From Pseudomonas sp. CHM02 (GTDB taxonomy: Bacteria > Pseudomonadota > Gammaproteobacteria > Pseudomonadales > Pseudomonadaceae), in NCBI RefSeq assembly GCF_000612585.1, contig NZ_JFCA01000009.1, forward strand, positions 1 through 64,000: a stretch of DNA of 64,000 nt, written 5' to 3'. The translations under genes were made by a program, and so were the position numbers. The notes beneath the pieces are model-generated. The model was not told the DNA's origin, made no database searches, and worked only from the letters and a program-made list of their open reading frames with translations. Shown here one piece after another: positions 16,202 to 24,767 of this stretch (positions are counted from its first letter, which is position 1; the number at the start of each line of letters is the position of its first letter).

Positions 16202-18038
16202 CCCACTGCCAGGCAAAGCCTTGAGCGATATCGAAATAGAAGAAATGCTCGCGAAAAAAGCCCTGGATCGCGGCATGTTCAAACGCTTGCTGCCACTGCT
16301 GCGGCCGATTCGCCGCCAGATCATCGCGGTCATCGGCATCGAAATCCTGCTGGTGATTACCGTGTTCCTGCGCCCCTGGTTCGTGCGCGAACTGCTCGAC
16401 CGCGGGCTGGTTCAACAGGCCGATCACTGGCTGCTGGACGAGCGCCTGGTGCTGTGGCTGGGCCTCGGCCTGGCGGCGAGTTGGCTGGTGCGCTTCCTGC
16501 TGGCCGGGGTCTCGCAATTCGTGGCAGGCGGCGCGGCGATCCGCGTGCTGAATGCCCTGCGCGTGCAGGTGTTCGCCCATGTGCAAAGCCTGAGCGTCAG
16601 CTACTTCGACCAGACCCGCGCCGGGCGCATCATTTCCCGGGTCGACCGCGACGTCGACGCACTGGAGCCCCTGGTGATCCAAGGCCCGCCGGAACTGCTC
16701 GGTGCCCTGCTGCGCTGCGGCCTGGCCTCGGTGATGCTGTGGCGCATCGACCCGCGGTTCTTCTTGAGCCTGGTAGCAACAGTGCCGCTGCTGGTGCTCG
16801 CCACCTGGAGCTTCAAGCGTATCTCCCAGCGCAACTGGGCCAAGGTCGCGGAAAACCGCAGTCGCTTTACCGCCCACCTGGTGGAAAGCGTCAGCGGTGC
16901 GCGCCTGCTGCAACAGTGCGCCCAGGAAACACCCAACCTGCAGCGTTATCGCGTGCTGCTGGATGACTTCAACCAGGCGCTGATTCGCGGCAGCCTGCGC
17001 TCGTCGTGGTTCGCACCGTTCACGGCGCTGCTCAGCTCGGCGGGCATCGCGTTGTTGCTGCTGGTGGGCGCGTATGGCCTGGCGGCGGGCGATGTGAGTG
17101 TCGGCCAGGTCGCGGAAAGCCTGTTCTACGTGTTTCTGTTCCTGGGCCCTTTGCAGGAACTGTCGGACTTGTTCGAGCGCTACGCCACGGGCTCGGCGTC
17201 GGCCCAGCGGATTTTCCTGCTGCTCGACACTGCCCCGCACATCCTCGACCGCTCCCAGCCGCACCCATTGCAGCGCGCGCGAGGCGAGGTGCATTTCGAC
17301 CACGTAGGCTTCAGCTATGGACAGGCGCCGGTGATCAACGGTCTGGACCTGCATATACCGGCCGGTGAAGTACTCGCGATTGTCGGCCCCTCCGGCCACG
17401 GCAAAAGCACCCTGGTACAGCTGCTGACGCGCTTCTACGAGGCCCAGACCGGTGCCGTGCGACTCGACGGCATCGACGTACGCGACCTGACTCAACACAC
17501 CCTGCGCCGCCACGTCGGCGTGGTGCTGCAGGACAACGTGCTGTTCAGCGGCAGCATCCTCGACAACCTGCGCCTGGCTGCGCCTTTGGCCGACGACGCC
17601 ACCCTGATCGCCGCCGCCCGCGAGCTGGGCGCCGATGAAGTGCTGGAGCGCTTGCCTCATCAGTACTACACCGAAGTTGGTCCGCTGGGGGCGCACTTGA
17701 GCCATGGCCAGCGGCAACTGGTGTGCCTGGTGCGGGCGTATCTGGCAGATCCGGCGGTGCTGGTGCTGGATGAGGCGACTTCGGCGGTGGATATTCATAC
17801 GGAGCGGCGGATTCAGCGGGCGTTGCGGCGGCTGTGCGAAGGGCGGACGGCGATCATCATCGCGCATCGATTGGCGACGATTCGCGATGCGGATCGGATC
17901 GCGGTGGTCAGACATGGGCAGGTGGTGGAGTTGGGGCCGCATGGGCGGCTTATCGCTCAGGGGGGGGCGTATGCGGCGTTGTATCAGACGTATTTGCGCA
18001 GTGCCCATGTGAGTGAGGGGGATGTGCTGGTTCTTTAG
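16194..18038 (+). CDS. ABC exporter half-transporter, catalytic subunit
   Basis: A 614-residue partner of the preceding gene with a membrane domain (about 40-340) and nucleotide-binding domain. Walker A is GPSGHGKS, Walker B ends in LDE (Asp526, Glu527) and the switch is IAHR (His558), all canonical. The signature is LSHGQ (502-506), with His504 where Gly is expected. The altered signature pairs with the degenerate Walker B of the partner, so together they make one dead and one active ATP site, as in known heterodimeric exporters. The ATG lies inside the end of the previous gene (overlap eight bases), implying coupled translation. The last third has a shift to G-ending codons relative to its first half. 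Confidence 0.9.
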   Translation: MANPLPGKALSDIEIEEMLAKKALDRGMFKRLLPLLRPIRRQIIAVIGIEILLVITVFLRPWFVRELLDRGLVQQADHWLLDERLVLWLGLGLAASWLVRFLLAGVSQFVAGGAAIRVLNALRVQVFAHVQSLSVSYFDQTRAGRIISRVDRDVDALEPLVIQGPPELLGALLRCGLASVMLWRIDPRFFLSLVATVPLLVLATWSFKRISQRNWAKVAENRSRFTAHLVESVSGARLLQQCAQETPNLQRYRVLLDDFNQALIRGSLRSSWFAPFTALLSSAGIALLLLVGAYGLAAGDVSVGQVAESLFYVFLFLGPLQELSDLFERYATGSASAQRIFLLLDTAPHILDRSQPHPLQRARGEVHFDHVGFSYGQAPVINGLDLHIPAGEVLAIVGPSGHGKSTLVQLLTRFYEAQTGAVRLDGIDVRDLTQHTLRRHVGVVLQDNVLFSGSILDNLRLAAPLADDATLIAAARELGADEVLERLPHQYYTEVGPLGAHLSHGQRQLVCLVRAYLADPAVLVLDEATSAVDIHTERRIQRALRRLCEGRTAIIIAHRLATIRDADRIAVVRHGQVVELGPHGRLIAQGGAYAALYQTYLRSAHVSEGDVLVL

Positions 18039-18049
18039 GTGATGGCGTC

Positions 18050-18410
18050 TTATGGTTCCGCCCTCACTCCGGCCAGCGTGTTTAACGGGACGCCTAAGAT
18101 CAAGATCAAAAGCACGGCGGCCTGACAGCCGGCCTGAGTGGTTGGTTCAAAGGCAGATACGTGTAGGAGCTGGCTTGCCGGCGATGCAGGCGCCTCGGTA
18201 CATCAGGCACACCGAGGTGATGCCATCGCCGGCAAGCCGGCTCCTACACGTTGGCCGAGATCGGCTTTCATCGGTCGGCTCTAAGGCCGCCGCTTTTGAT
18301 CTTAGGCGCCCCATTAAACACGCTGGCCGGCATTCCGGCTCTTTTCCAAAGTGACCCGTTGTAAAAGCGGACCCCATACCAGCCGTTACCCAAATAACGG
18401 ATATGTACCC
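18050..18410. repeat. Composite repeat: inverted copies of the long dispersed repeat around a BIME
   Basis: The gap 18039-18588 has no gene in its first two thirds. It opens with an inverted partial copy (18050-18125) of the long repeat that recurs near 37570-37783 and 62737-62947. A BIME follows at 18162-18248, then a direct copy at 18271-18410 ending CCGTTACCCAAATAACGG (small hairpin) and ATATGTACCC. This copy lacks the middle segment found in the other two. Confidence 0.75.
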
Positions 18411-18447
18411 CACCCCCTGCTGCCCCCCAAACACCCACTGCTGCAAA

Positions 18448-18467
18448 GGTGCTGCTACAGCAGCACC
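18448..18467 (+). promoter_or_regulatory. Palindromic putative enhancer site
   Basis: GGTGCTGCTACAGCAGCACC: nine-base arms around two bases. It lies 50 bases before the sigma-54 promoter at 18518. The same palindrome recurs at 22104 and 27248 and as a half-site at 12917. Confidence 0.6.
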
Positions 18468-18517
18468 CTCCCCCCAAAACCACCACCAACCCCCAGCAAC
18501 CATTGACCCCAACCCCA

Positions 18518-18534
18518 ATGGCATGCCCGTTGCA
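18518..18534 (+). promoter_or_regulatory. Sigma-54 type promoter for the SsuD-like/DszB-like operon
   Basis: ATGGCATGCCCGTTGCA has TGGCA and TTGCA with the ten-base GG-GC spacing. The ATG of the monooxygenase is 55 bases downstream. Confidence 0.65.
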
Positions 18535-18588
18535 CGCATCCCCTCAATCAGGTCCAAGCCCCCTGCACGACTCAAATCAGGAGCACCC

Positions 18589-19740
18589 ATGAGCACTGAA
18601 TTCTTCTGGCGCCTACCCCTGGGCACCGACGGCCCGCAACTGACCACCGACAAGCACAACCGTGGTAACCCGAACTACCGCCCCGGTCACATCGCCCCGG
18701 GCCGCCTGCCCAACGGCGAGCCCGACGATTTCACCTACATCGACTACATCGCCCAGGTCGCCAAGGCCGCCGAACTCGCCGGGTTCGAAGGTGCCCTGTT
18801 GCCCACCGGCCCCGAGCCGTGGATCGCCGCCGCCGCGCTCGCCCGGGAAACCCGGCGCATCAAGTTCCTGATCGCGTTCCAGGCCACCTGGACCCTGCCC
18901 GCCTACGCCGCACAACAGGCCGCGATCCTGCAGAACCTCAGCCGTGGCCGCCTGGAGTGGAACATCATCACCGGCGGCAACCCCGCCAGCCAACGCGCCA
19001 ATGGCGATTTCCTCGAACATGACCTGCGCTACAAGCGCACCGGCGAGTTCCTCGACATTATCCAGGGCCTCTGGGAAAACGAAAAATTCTCCTACGACGG
19101 CGATATCTACCAACTGGAAAACGGCGCCCTGCCCGCCGGCCTGCACAATGAGCGCAAGCCGGGTGTGTACTTCTCCGGCTTCTCCGATGCCGCCCTGGGC
19201 GTGGCTGCCCGGCATGCCGACGTGTACCTCAACTGGGCCGAGCCCATCGACAAGCTCAAGCCACACATTGATCGAGTGCGCGAACTGGCCGACAAACAGG
19301 GCCGCACCGTGCGTTTCGGGCTGCGTGTCGACCTGTTCGCCCGCGAGACCGAAGAGCTGGCCTGGAAAGACCTGCGTCGCCAGTTCGACAAGCTCGAAGG
19401 CAAGACCAGTGCGGTCGCCAAGGGCTTCACCAGCGGTTCAGACTCGGTGGGCGCTGCGCGGCAAACCGCCTACCACCAGAACGTCGACCGCTTTGATGAC
19501 TTGATCATCGGCCCCAACCTGTGGGCCGGGTTTGCCAAGGCCAAGCCGGGCCCGACCGTCGGCCTGGTGGGGAGCCACGAAAACATCGCCGAGCGCCTGG
19601 TGGAATACCGCGACGCCGGCTTCTCGACCTTTATCCTCGCCGGTAACCCGCACCTGGAAGAAGCCCTGCGCATTGGCCAGGAAGTCTTGCCGCTGGTGCA
19701 CCAACGCCCGGCCATCCAACCCTTGAAAGCCAGCGCCTGA
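18589..19740 (+). CDS. LLM-class flavin-dependent monooxygenase (SsuD-like)
   Basis: A 383-residue protein close in length and layout to alkanesulfonate monooxygenase SsuD. The start is the ATG at 18589 (MSTEFFWRLPLGTDGPQL) after AGGAG; the frame continues upstream to 18403 but through regulatory DNA. Typical blocks are KFLIAFQATWTLPAYAAQQA, LSRGRLEWNIITGGNP, VYFSGFSDAALGVAARHADVYLNWAEP and LIIGPNLWAGFAKAKPG, with PHLEEALRIGQEVLPL at the end. It is expected to release sulfite or a sulfinate from an organosulfonate or sulfone with FMNH2. It is 19 bases ahead of the DszB-like gene, so oxidation and desulfination would be co-expressed, as for DszA and DszB. Confidence 0.9.
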   Translation: MSTEFFWRLPLGTDGPQLTTDKHNRGNPNYRPGHIAPGRLPNGEPDDFTYIDYIAQVAKAAELAGFEGALLPTGPEPWIAAAALARETRRIKFLIAFQATWTLPAYAAQQAAILQNLSRGRLEWNIITGGNPASQRANGDFLEHDLRYKRTGEFLDIIQGLWENEKFSYDGDIYQLENGALPAGLHNERKPGVYFSGFSDAALGVAARHADVYLNWAEPIDKLKPHIDRVRELADKQGRTVRFGLRVDLFARETEELAWKDLRRQFDKLEGKTSAVAKGFTSGSDSVGAARQTAYHQNVDRFDDLIIGPNLWAGFAKAKPGPTVGLVGSHENIAERLVEYRDAGFSTFILAGNPHLEEALRIGQEVLPLVHQRPAIQPLKASA

Positions 19741-19759
19741 CTGCTGGGGAGATTCCTTG

Positions 19760-20809
19760 ATGACACAACCTCTCGACACGCTCTGGTACACCCGCTGTCC
19801 CGTTCCCACCGGCCTGGGCATTGCCGTGCAGAAAGGCTGGTTGCAAGACACCGTCGGCGCCCTCGGCACCGAGGTGCAGTCGCTGCGCGAATCGAATGAC
19901 AAGGCGGTGCGCGAGTCGCACTTCGACCATACCCTGCAAAATTCCGTGCGCCATGGCGGCAATATCCCGGCGATCTGGGCGCGCGCCCAGGGCCGTGAAA
20001 CCCGCGTGATCGGCCTGTCCTGGGCGGATGAAGTGCAACTGATCCTGACCCGCCAGGACAGCGGCATCAAGACCGTCAAGGACCTCAAGGGCCGTACCTT
20101 CGGCCTGCCGGACTGGGCCGGCGCACAGATCGATTTCACCCGTGCCCAGGCCCTGCGCGGCCTGGAAAATGCGTTGTCGCTGGAAGGCTTGAAAGTCGGC
20201 GATGTGAAGCTCAAGAACTTCCGCTATGGCGGCACCTTCAGCGACAGCGCGGTACGCAACATCGCCGGCACGCCGGTCAATGCACAGGTGACTGAGCGCA
20301 ACCTGGAGCTGATCGGCCTGCTGCGCGGCGAAGTCGACGCGATCTTCCTCAAGGGTGCCAGTGCGGCGCAGCATGCCCATGACTTCGGCCTGCACACGGT
20401 GATCGACACCGGCGCCCATCCCGACCCGCTGATCCGCAGCAACAACGGCACGCCGCGCACCCTGGCAGTGGACCTGAACCTGCTGGACAAGCATTTCGAC
20501 GTGGCCACCGGCATCCTCGATTCGGTGCTGCGTGCCGAGCAATGGGCCCACACCCATCCGGAAGACACGCGCCGCTACCTGGCCCGCGAAACCAACAGCA
20601 GCGAATACTGGGTCACCGCCGCCTATGGCGACGATGCACACCTGCGCCTGCGAACCGAACTGGATGAACAAGCGATTGCCGCGCTGCAGGACTTCACCGA
20701 CTTCCTGCACCGCTGGCGCTTTATCCCGCAGACCTTCGATGTGCGCGAATGGATCGATGCACGGCCGTTGAATGCGCTGCTCGACGGCAAAACCGCACTC
20801 GCCGGCTAA
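19760..20809 (+). CDS. DszB-like putative desulfinase (usually labelled ABC substrate-binding protein)
   Basis: A 349-residue protein starting MTQPLDTLWYTRCPVPTG, with no signal peptide or lipobox. GGGGAG precedes the ATG at 19760. Residues Cys13 (TRCPVP), His54 (ESHFDH) and Arg64 followed by HGGNIP correspond in order, motif and His-Arg spacing to Cys27, His60 and Arg70 of DszB, whose motifs are SNCPVP, TVHFTY and RFGGEIP. DszB turns an aryl sulfinate into a phenol-side product and sulfite. Being cytosolic and next to an SsuD/DszA-like monooxygenase, it is better explained as a sulfinate desulfinase than as a periplasmic receptor. The rest of the fold (DLKGRTFGLPDW, RSNNGTPRT) is shared with SsuA-like binding proteins, so binding-only function is not excluded. 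Confidence 0.78.
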   Translation: MTQPLDTLWYTRCPVPTGLGIAVQKGWLQDTVGALGTEVQSLRESNDKAVRESHFDHTLQNSVRHGGNIPAIWARAQGRETRVIGLSWADEVQLILTRQDSGIKTVKDLKGRTFGLPDWAGAQIDFTRAQALRGLENALSLEGLKVGDVKLKNFRYGGTFSDSAVRNIAGTPVNAQVTERNLELIGLLRGEVDAIFLKGASAAQHAHDFGLHTVIDTGAHPDPLIRSNNGTPRTLAVDLNLLDKHFDVATGILDSVLRAEQWAHTHPEDTRRYLARETNSSEYWVTAAYGDDAHLRLRTELDEQAIAALQDFTDFLHRWRFIPQTFDVREWIDARPLNALLDGKTALAG

Positions 20810-20817
20810 CCCGCCCC

Positions 20818-20902
20818 TGTAGGCGCCGGTTTGCCGGCGATAGCGCGCTTGAATTTTTTGCAATACTCAAGGCCGCCATCGCCGGCAAGCCGGCTCCTAC
20901 AG
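20818..20902. repeat. BIME between the two DszB-like paralogues
   Basis: TGTAGGCGCCGGTTTGCCGG and the opposing CATCGCCGGCAAGCCGGCTC unit sit between genes of the same presumed operon. Confidence 0.88.
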
Positions 20903-20932
20903 AAGGCTTCATGGATTTGAACGAAGAATTTT

Positions 20933-21991
20933 ATGAGCAAACCACTCGATACTCTCTGGTACACCCACAGCCCGGTCCCCACCGGGCTTGGCATCGCGGT
21001 GCAATCCGGGCGACTGGCCGAAGCCTTTTTGCCCTACGGCACCAATATCCAGTCGCTGCGCGAATCCACCGAACGGGAAGTACGCGAAGCCCACTATGAC
21101 CATCACCTGCAGAACTCGGTGCGCCACGGCGGCAACATCCCGGCGATCTGGGCCTACGCCAGCGGTGTCGAAACCCGCGTGCTGGGGCTGTCGTGGAGCG
21201 ACGAAGTACAGCTGATCCTGACTACTGCCGAAAGCGGCGTGAAGAGCGTGCGCGACCTGAAGAACCGGCGCTTCGGCCTGCCGAAGTGGGCCAACGTGCA
21301 AATCGACTTCACCCGCGCCCAGGCGCTGCGTGGCCTGGAAAACGCCCTCAAGCTCGAAGGCCTGAACGTCTCGGATGTGGAGTTGGTGGACTACCCCTAC
21401 GGCGGTACCTACAGCGACAACCAGACGTCCTACGTGTATGGCCCGGAAGTCAGCCTGGGCGTCAGCCGTTTCAGCCGGCGCAACAATGAACTGATCGGCC
21501 TGCTGCGCGGCGACATCGATGCCATCTTCCTCAAGGGTGCGCATGCCGTGCATCTGGCCAACGAGTTCGGCCTGCATGTGGTGGTCGACACCGGCTCCCA
21601 CCCGGACCCGCTGATCCGTTCCAACAACGGCACGCCACGCACCCTCACAGTGGATACCCACCTGCTGACGGAACATTTCGACGCCAGCGTGAAGATCGTC
21701 GACACCGTGCTGCGCACCGAGCAATGGGCCTGGGCCAACCCGGATGAAACCCGGCGCTTTCTTGCCAAGGAACTCAATACCAGCGAGTACTGGGTCACGG
21801 CGGCGTATGGCGAGGACGCCCATCGCCGCTTGCGTACCACCCTCGACTCACGCTCGATCGAAGCGCTGCAGGACTTCACCGACTTCCTGTTCCGTTGGAA
21901 CTTCATCCCCCGGCGCTTCGATGTGCGCGACTGGATCGACTTCAGCGTGCTGGAAAAAGTCATCGGCTCCACCTCTCGCGTCGCCGTTTAA
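20933..21991 (+). CDS. DszB-like paralogue with Ser in place of the catalytic Cys
   Basis: A 352-residue tandem paralogue of the preceding gene, sharing LDTLWYT at the start and LQNSVRHGGNIPAIWA in the core. It also lacks a signal peptide. The position of the DszB nucleophile is Ser13 (THSPVP; codon AGC), while His54 and Arg64 are kept. In DszB a Cys-to-Ser change abolishes activity, as I recall, so this protein may bind a sulfinate without cleaving it, regulate its sister, or do different chemistry. A weak GAAG ribosome site precedes the ATG. It is separated from its paralogue by a BIME. Confidence 0.75.
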   Translation: MSKPLDTLWYTHSPVPTGLGIAVQSGRLAEAFLPYGTNIQSLRESTEREVREAHYDHHLQNSVRHGGNIPAIWAYASGVETRVLGLSWSDEVQLILTTAESGVKSVRDLKNRRFGLPKWANVQIDFTRAQALRGLENALKLEGLNVSDVELVDYPYGGTYSDNQTSYVYGPEVSLGVSRFSRRNNELIGLLRGDIDAIFLKGAHAVHLANEFGLHVVVDTGSHPDPLIRSNNGTPRTLTVDTHLLTEHFDASVKIVDTVLRTEQWAWANPDETRRFLAKELNTSEYWVTAAYGEDAHRRLRTTLDSRSIEALQDFTDFLFRWNFIPRRFDVRDWIDFSVLEKVIGSTSRVAV

Positions 21992-22013
21992 CCCTGGCAT
22001 CACACATCACCCT

Positions 22014-22081
22014 TGCAGGAGCCCGACTTGCCGGCGATGGCGTTTTCGAGACCGCCAACGCCGGCAAGTCGGGCTCTTGCA
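22014..22081. repeat. BIME, CCCGACTTGCC variant
   Basis: GCAGGAGCCCGACTTGCCGG faces CGCCGGCAAGTCGGGCTCTT. Both units carry the same compensating G-to-A/C-to-T change, keeping the stem. It fills the first part of the gap 21992-22313. Confidence 0.85.
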
Positions 22082-22103
22082 ATGTTGGCCAGGCAACACC
22101 TCC

Positions 22104-22123
22104 CCTGCTGCTCCAGCAGCACC
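22104..22123 (+). promoter_or_regulatory. Palindromic putative enhancer site
   Basis: CCTGCTGCTCCAGCAGCACC: seven-base arms TGCTGCT/AGCAGCA around CC, sharing AGCAGCACC with the other sites. It lies 134 bases before the sigma-54 promoter at 22258. The DNA between is unusually AT-rich (22190-22240), which could favour bending. Confidence 0.55.
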
Positions 22124-22257
22124 CTCCAAGCACTTTTTGCTGATTGTTCCACAGGCCTGTTCAAAGGCCTTTTTTCGGCAGGTTATTTTCGTCACGCCGT
22201 ATTTTAAAATCATTAATTTTCAATACGTTAAAGGCTTGTATTCACCCTTAAATCCTC

Positions 22258-22274
22258 TTGGCACGATCTCTGCT
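22258..22274 (+). promoter_or_regulatory. Sigma-54 (-24/-12) promoter for a TonB receptor
   Basis: TTGGCACGATCTCTGCT matches the sigma-54 consensus except for one base of the -12 element. The GC doublet lies 41 bases before the ATG at 22314. Confidence 0.8.
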
Positions 22275-22313
22275 CTACCCCCTTCAAGGACACATTTTCC
22301 GGGGGAGACTGCA

Positions 22314-24554
22314 ATGCATAACATCAATCCAATCACCAAGGGCCTGTGGCTCGTTTTGCTGGTTGCCGGTGGCGCCCAAGCCGCTGACGAAGACACCAGC
22401 AAGACCGAGCCGTCACTCAAGACCGTGACCGTCACCGCACAACACCGCGAGCAAACCCTGCAAGAGGTTCCGGTGGCGGTGTCGGCGGTCCAGGGCACCA
22501 ATATCGTCGCCGACGGCGTGCGCAACATGGGCGACATCACCACCTTCATTCCCAACGCCTCGGCCAAGAACCCGGACGGCGACGGCCGCCCGCGCTGGTA
22601 CATCCGTGGCCTGGGCACCGGCGATACCGGCGCGGCCACCGTATACCCGGTGGGCATCTATGCCGATGACGTCTACCTGAATGCGCCGATTGCCGGCGGC
22701 GGGCCGCTGTGGGACCTGGAGCGTATCGAGATCCTGCGCGGTCCTCAGGGCACGCTGTACGGCAAGAACACCACGGCGGGCGCGGTGAATATCATCTCGA
22801 AGAAACCGACCTTCGACACCGACGGTTTCGGCACCCTCGGCTTTGGCAGCAAGAACGAACGCATCCTCAGCGGCGCGTTGGGCGGCGCGCTAGTGGATGA
22901 AAAACTCGCGGCGCGGATCTCGTTGTATTCCGAGGAACGCGATGGCTTCCAGAAAAACCTGGTGGACGATCACACCTACGGCGACGTCGACAAAAAGGCC
23001 GTGCGCCTGCAGTTCTTCGCCCAGCTCAACGATGACCTGGACGCGCTGTGGAAGATCCACAGCCGCGAGTTCAAGGGGGATGGTGCCAACGGTGCGCTGA
23101 CCCTGGGGCGCTATTACAACGTGGGCTACCAGCGTCCGCTCGGACGCAATATCGCGCAGAACGTCAAGGACGATTCCAAGCTCAACCATGACGGCACCTC
23201 GCTGACCCTCAACTGGCACCTGGGCGACTACACGCTGACGTCCATCAGCGCCTATGACTATATTCGCGGCCAGTCCAGCAGCGACGCCGACTACACGCCG
23301 TACGAGGTCAACGGCACTTCCACCGCCGACAACAAGTACAGCCAGTATTCCCAGGAAATCCGCCTGGCCTCGCCCCAGCAGGAAACCCTGCGCTGGCTGG
23401 CGGGCGCGCACTATTTCCACGAGGACCTGGACAGCACTGCCGGGCGCTTTATCCAGCCCGGCCCGACACCGAACGGCACCGGCTCCAACCAGATCAACGG
23501 TGCCACGGATTTCCGTGACCTGAGCTACGACCACAAGACCGACAGCTACGCGCTGTTCGGCAACCTGAGCTACGACTTCACCGACAATTTCAGCGTCACC
23601 GGTGGCCTGCGCTGGACCCAGGAAAAGAAAGACATCGACCTCAGCCTCACCCAGCTGACCCGCGCCACCGCCAACGGCCCGTTGATCCTCCTGGCCGGTG
23701 TGGGCACCAACGGCAACCGCCAGGAAGACAAGACCTGGGAAGCCTGGACCTACGACCTGACTCCGGAATACCGCATCAACGACAACGTACGCGTGTTCTT
23801 CCGCTACGCCCATGGCTTCCGCTCCGGCGGGTTCAACACCGGGCTGTCCACCAGCCTGTCGCAGCTGACCACGGTGGACCCGGAACAACTCGACGCCTAT
23901 GAATTCGGGGTGAAATCAGAGTGGTTCAACCATCGCCTGACGGCCAACGCGAACATCTTCTACTACGACTATTCGGATATTCAGGTGAACCTGCTGACGG
24001 TCAACAACGGTGTACTGACCACCGCGTTGACCAACGGCGCCAAGGGCAAGGTCAAGGGCGCGGAGCTGGAGCTGGAAGGCCAGCCGACCGACTACCTGCA
24101 CCTGCGCGCAGCGATCTCGTTCCTCGACACCGAATACACCGACTTCAAGAACACCAACCCCAACACCGGCGCGGTCACCGGTGACTACAGCGGCAACAGC
24201 TTCGTGCGTTCGCCGCGCAATGTGGTATCCCTGGGTGGCGACTACACCATCCCATTGGAAATCGGCGGCAAGCTGGTGGCCGGTGCCGACGTGAGCTTCC
24301 GTGACAAGGAATACTTCCTCGCCGACCGCCAGAGCAGCGCCGACAAGGACCTGAGCCAACCCCACTACACCTTGGCCAACAGCCGCCTGACCTGGTACAG
24401 CCCTGACGAAAAACTCAGCGTCACCGGTTTCGTCAACAACCTCACCGACCGCCGCTACCAGGTCCATGGCCGGCCAAACGGTGGCCTGGGCCAATACGTG
24501 ATCACCTACGGCGACCCACGCACCGTGGGCCTGAGCGTGACCAGCCGCTTCTAA
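22314..24554 (+). CDS. TonB-dependent outer-membrane receptor
   Basis: A 746-residue receptor. GGGGGAG precedes the ATG at 22314; frame upstream of it is not coding. The signal peptide runs to about residue 23 (GGAQA|ADED). The TonB-box/plug start is SLKTVTVTAQHREQTLQEVPV, cited here as the family's TAQRREE-type start, and the plug contains WYIRGLGTGDTG, ERIEILRGPQGTLYGKNTTAGAVN and IISKKP. The barrel ends in SVTSRF with the terminal Phe. This TAQ-type receptor class often imports non-siderophore ligands. A near-consensus sigma-54 promoter and its place after the DszB-like genes suggest an organosulfur ligand such as a sulfonate or sulfate ester. Confidence 0.92.
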   Translation: MHNINPITKGLWLVLLVAGGAQAADEDTSKTEPSLKTVTVTAQHREQTLQEVPVAVSAVQGTNIVADGVRNMGDITTFIPNASAKNPDGDGRPRWYIRGLGTGDTGAATVYPVGIYADDVYLNAPIAGGGPLWDLERIEILRGPQGTLYGKNTTAGAVNIISKKPTFDTDGFGTLGFGSKNERILSGALGGALVDEKLAARISLYSEERDGFQKNLVDDHTYGDVDKKAVRLQFFAQLNDDLDALWKIHSREFKGDGANGALTLGRYYNVGYQRPLGRNIAQNVKDDSKLNHDGTSLTLNWHLGDYTLTSISAYDYIRGQSSSDADYTPYEVNGTSTADNKYSQYSQEIRLASPQQETLRWLAGAHYFHEDLDSTAGRFIQPGPTPNGTGSNQINGATDFRDLSYDHKTDSYALFGNLSYDFTDNFSVTGGLRWTQEKKDIDLSLTQLTRATANGPLILLAGVGTNGNRQEDKTWEAWTYDLTPEYRINDNVRVFFRYAHGFRSGGFNTGLSTSLSQLTTVDPEQLDAYEFGVKSEWFNHRLTANANIFYYDYSDIQVNLLTVNNGVLTTALTNGAKGKVKGAELELEGQPTDYLHLRAAISFLDTEYTDFKNTNPNTGAVTGDYSGNSFVRSPRNVVSLGGDYTIPLEIGGKLVAGADVSFRDKEYFLADRQSSADKDLSQPHYTLANSRLTWYSPDEKLSVTGFVNNLTDRRYQVHGRPNGGLGQYVITYGDPRTVGLSVTSRF

Positions 24555-24603
24555 CCCCCCTAACTCACTGCCAAAACCGGCTCTCCCAAACGACACCGAT
24601 CAA

Positions 24604-24693
24604 CTGTGGGAGCTGGCTTGCCTGCGAAGGCGATTGCATAGCCGACAAGGTCATCGTCTGACCCAGCGCTATCGCAGGCAAGCCAGCTCCCAC
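24604..24693. repeat. BIME, GGGAGCTGGCTTGCCTGCGA variant
   Basis: TGTGGGAGCTGGCTTGCCTG at 24604 faces ATCGCAGGCAAGCCAGCTCC near 24670. It separates the two TonB receptor genes. No sigma-54 match was found in this gap. Confidence 0.88.
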
Positions 24694-24767
24694 CTTTGAT
24701 CTCATCGGCACGGCAATAGAGCCCGGCGCGCAGACGCCAACGTTCAACTGTTGAAAGGACTACTTTT

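Noticed and set aside
16122..18008. 628-codon minus-strand frame opposite the ABC exporter gene
   Set aside because: Gln/Arg/His-rich shadow of the coding strand. The plus strand has complete ABC motifs.
24694..24767. Sixth sigma-54 promoter before the TonB receptor at 24768
   Set aside because: CGGCACGGCAATAGAGC resembles the -24 element but the -12 GC is at the wrong distance.
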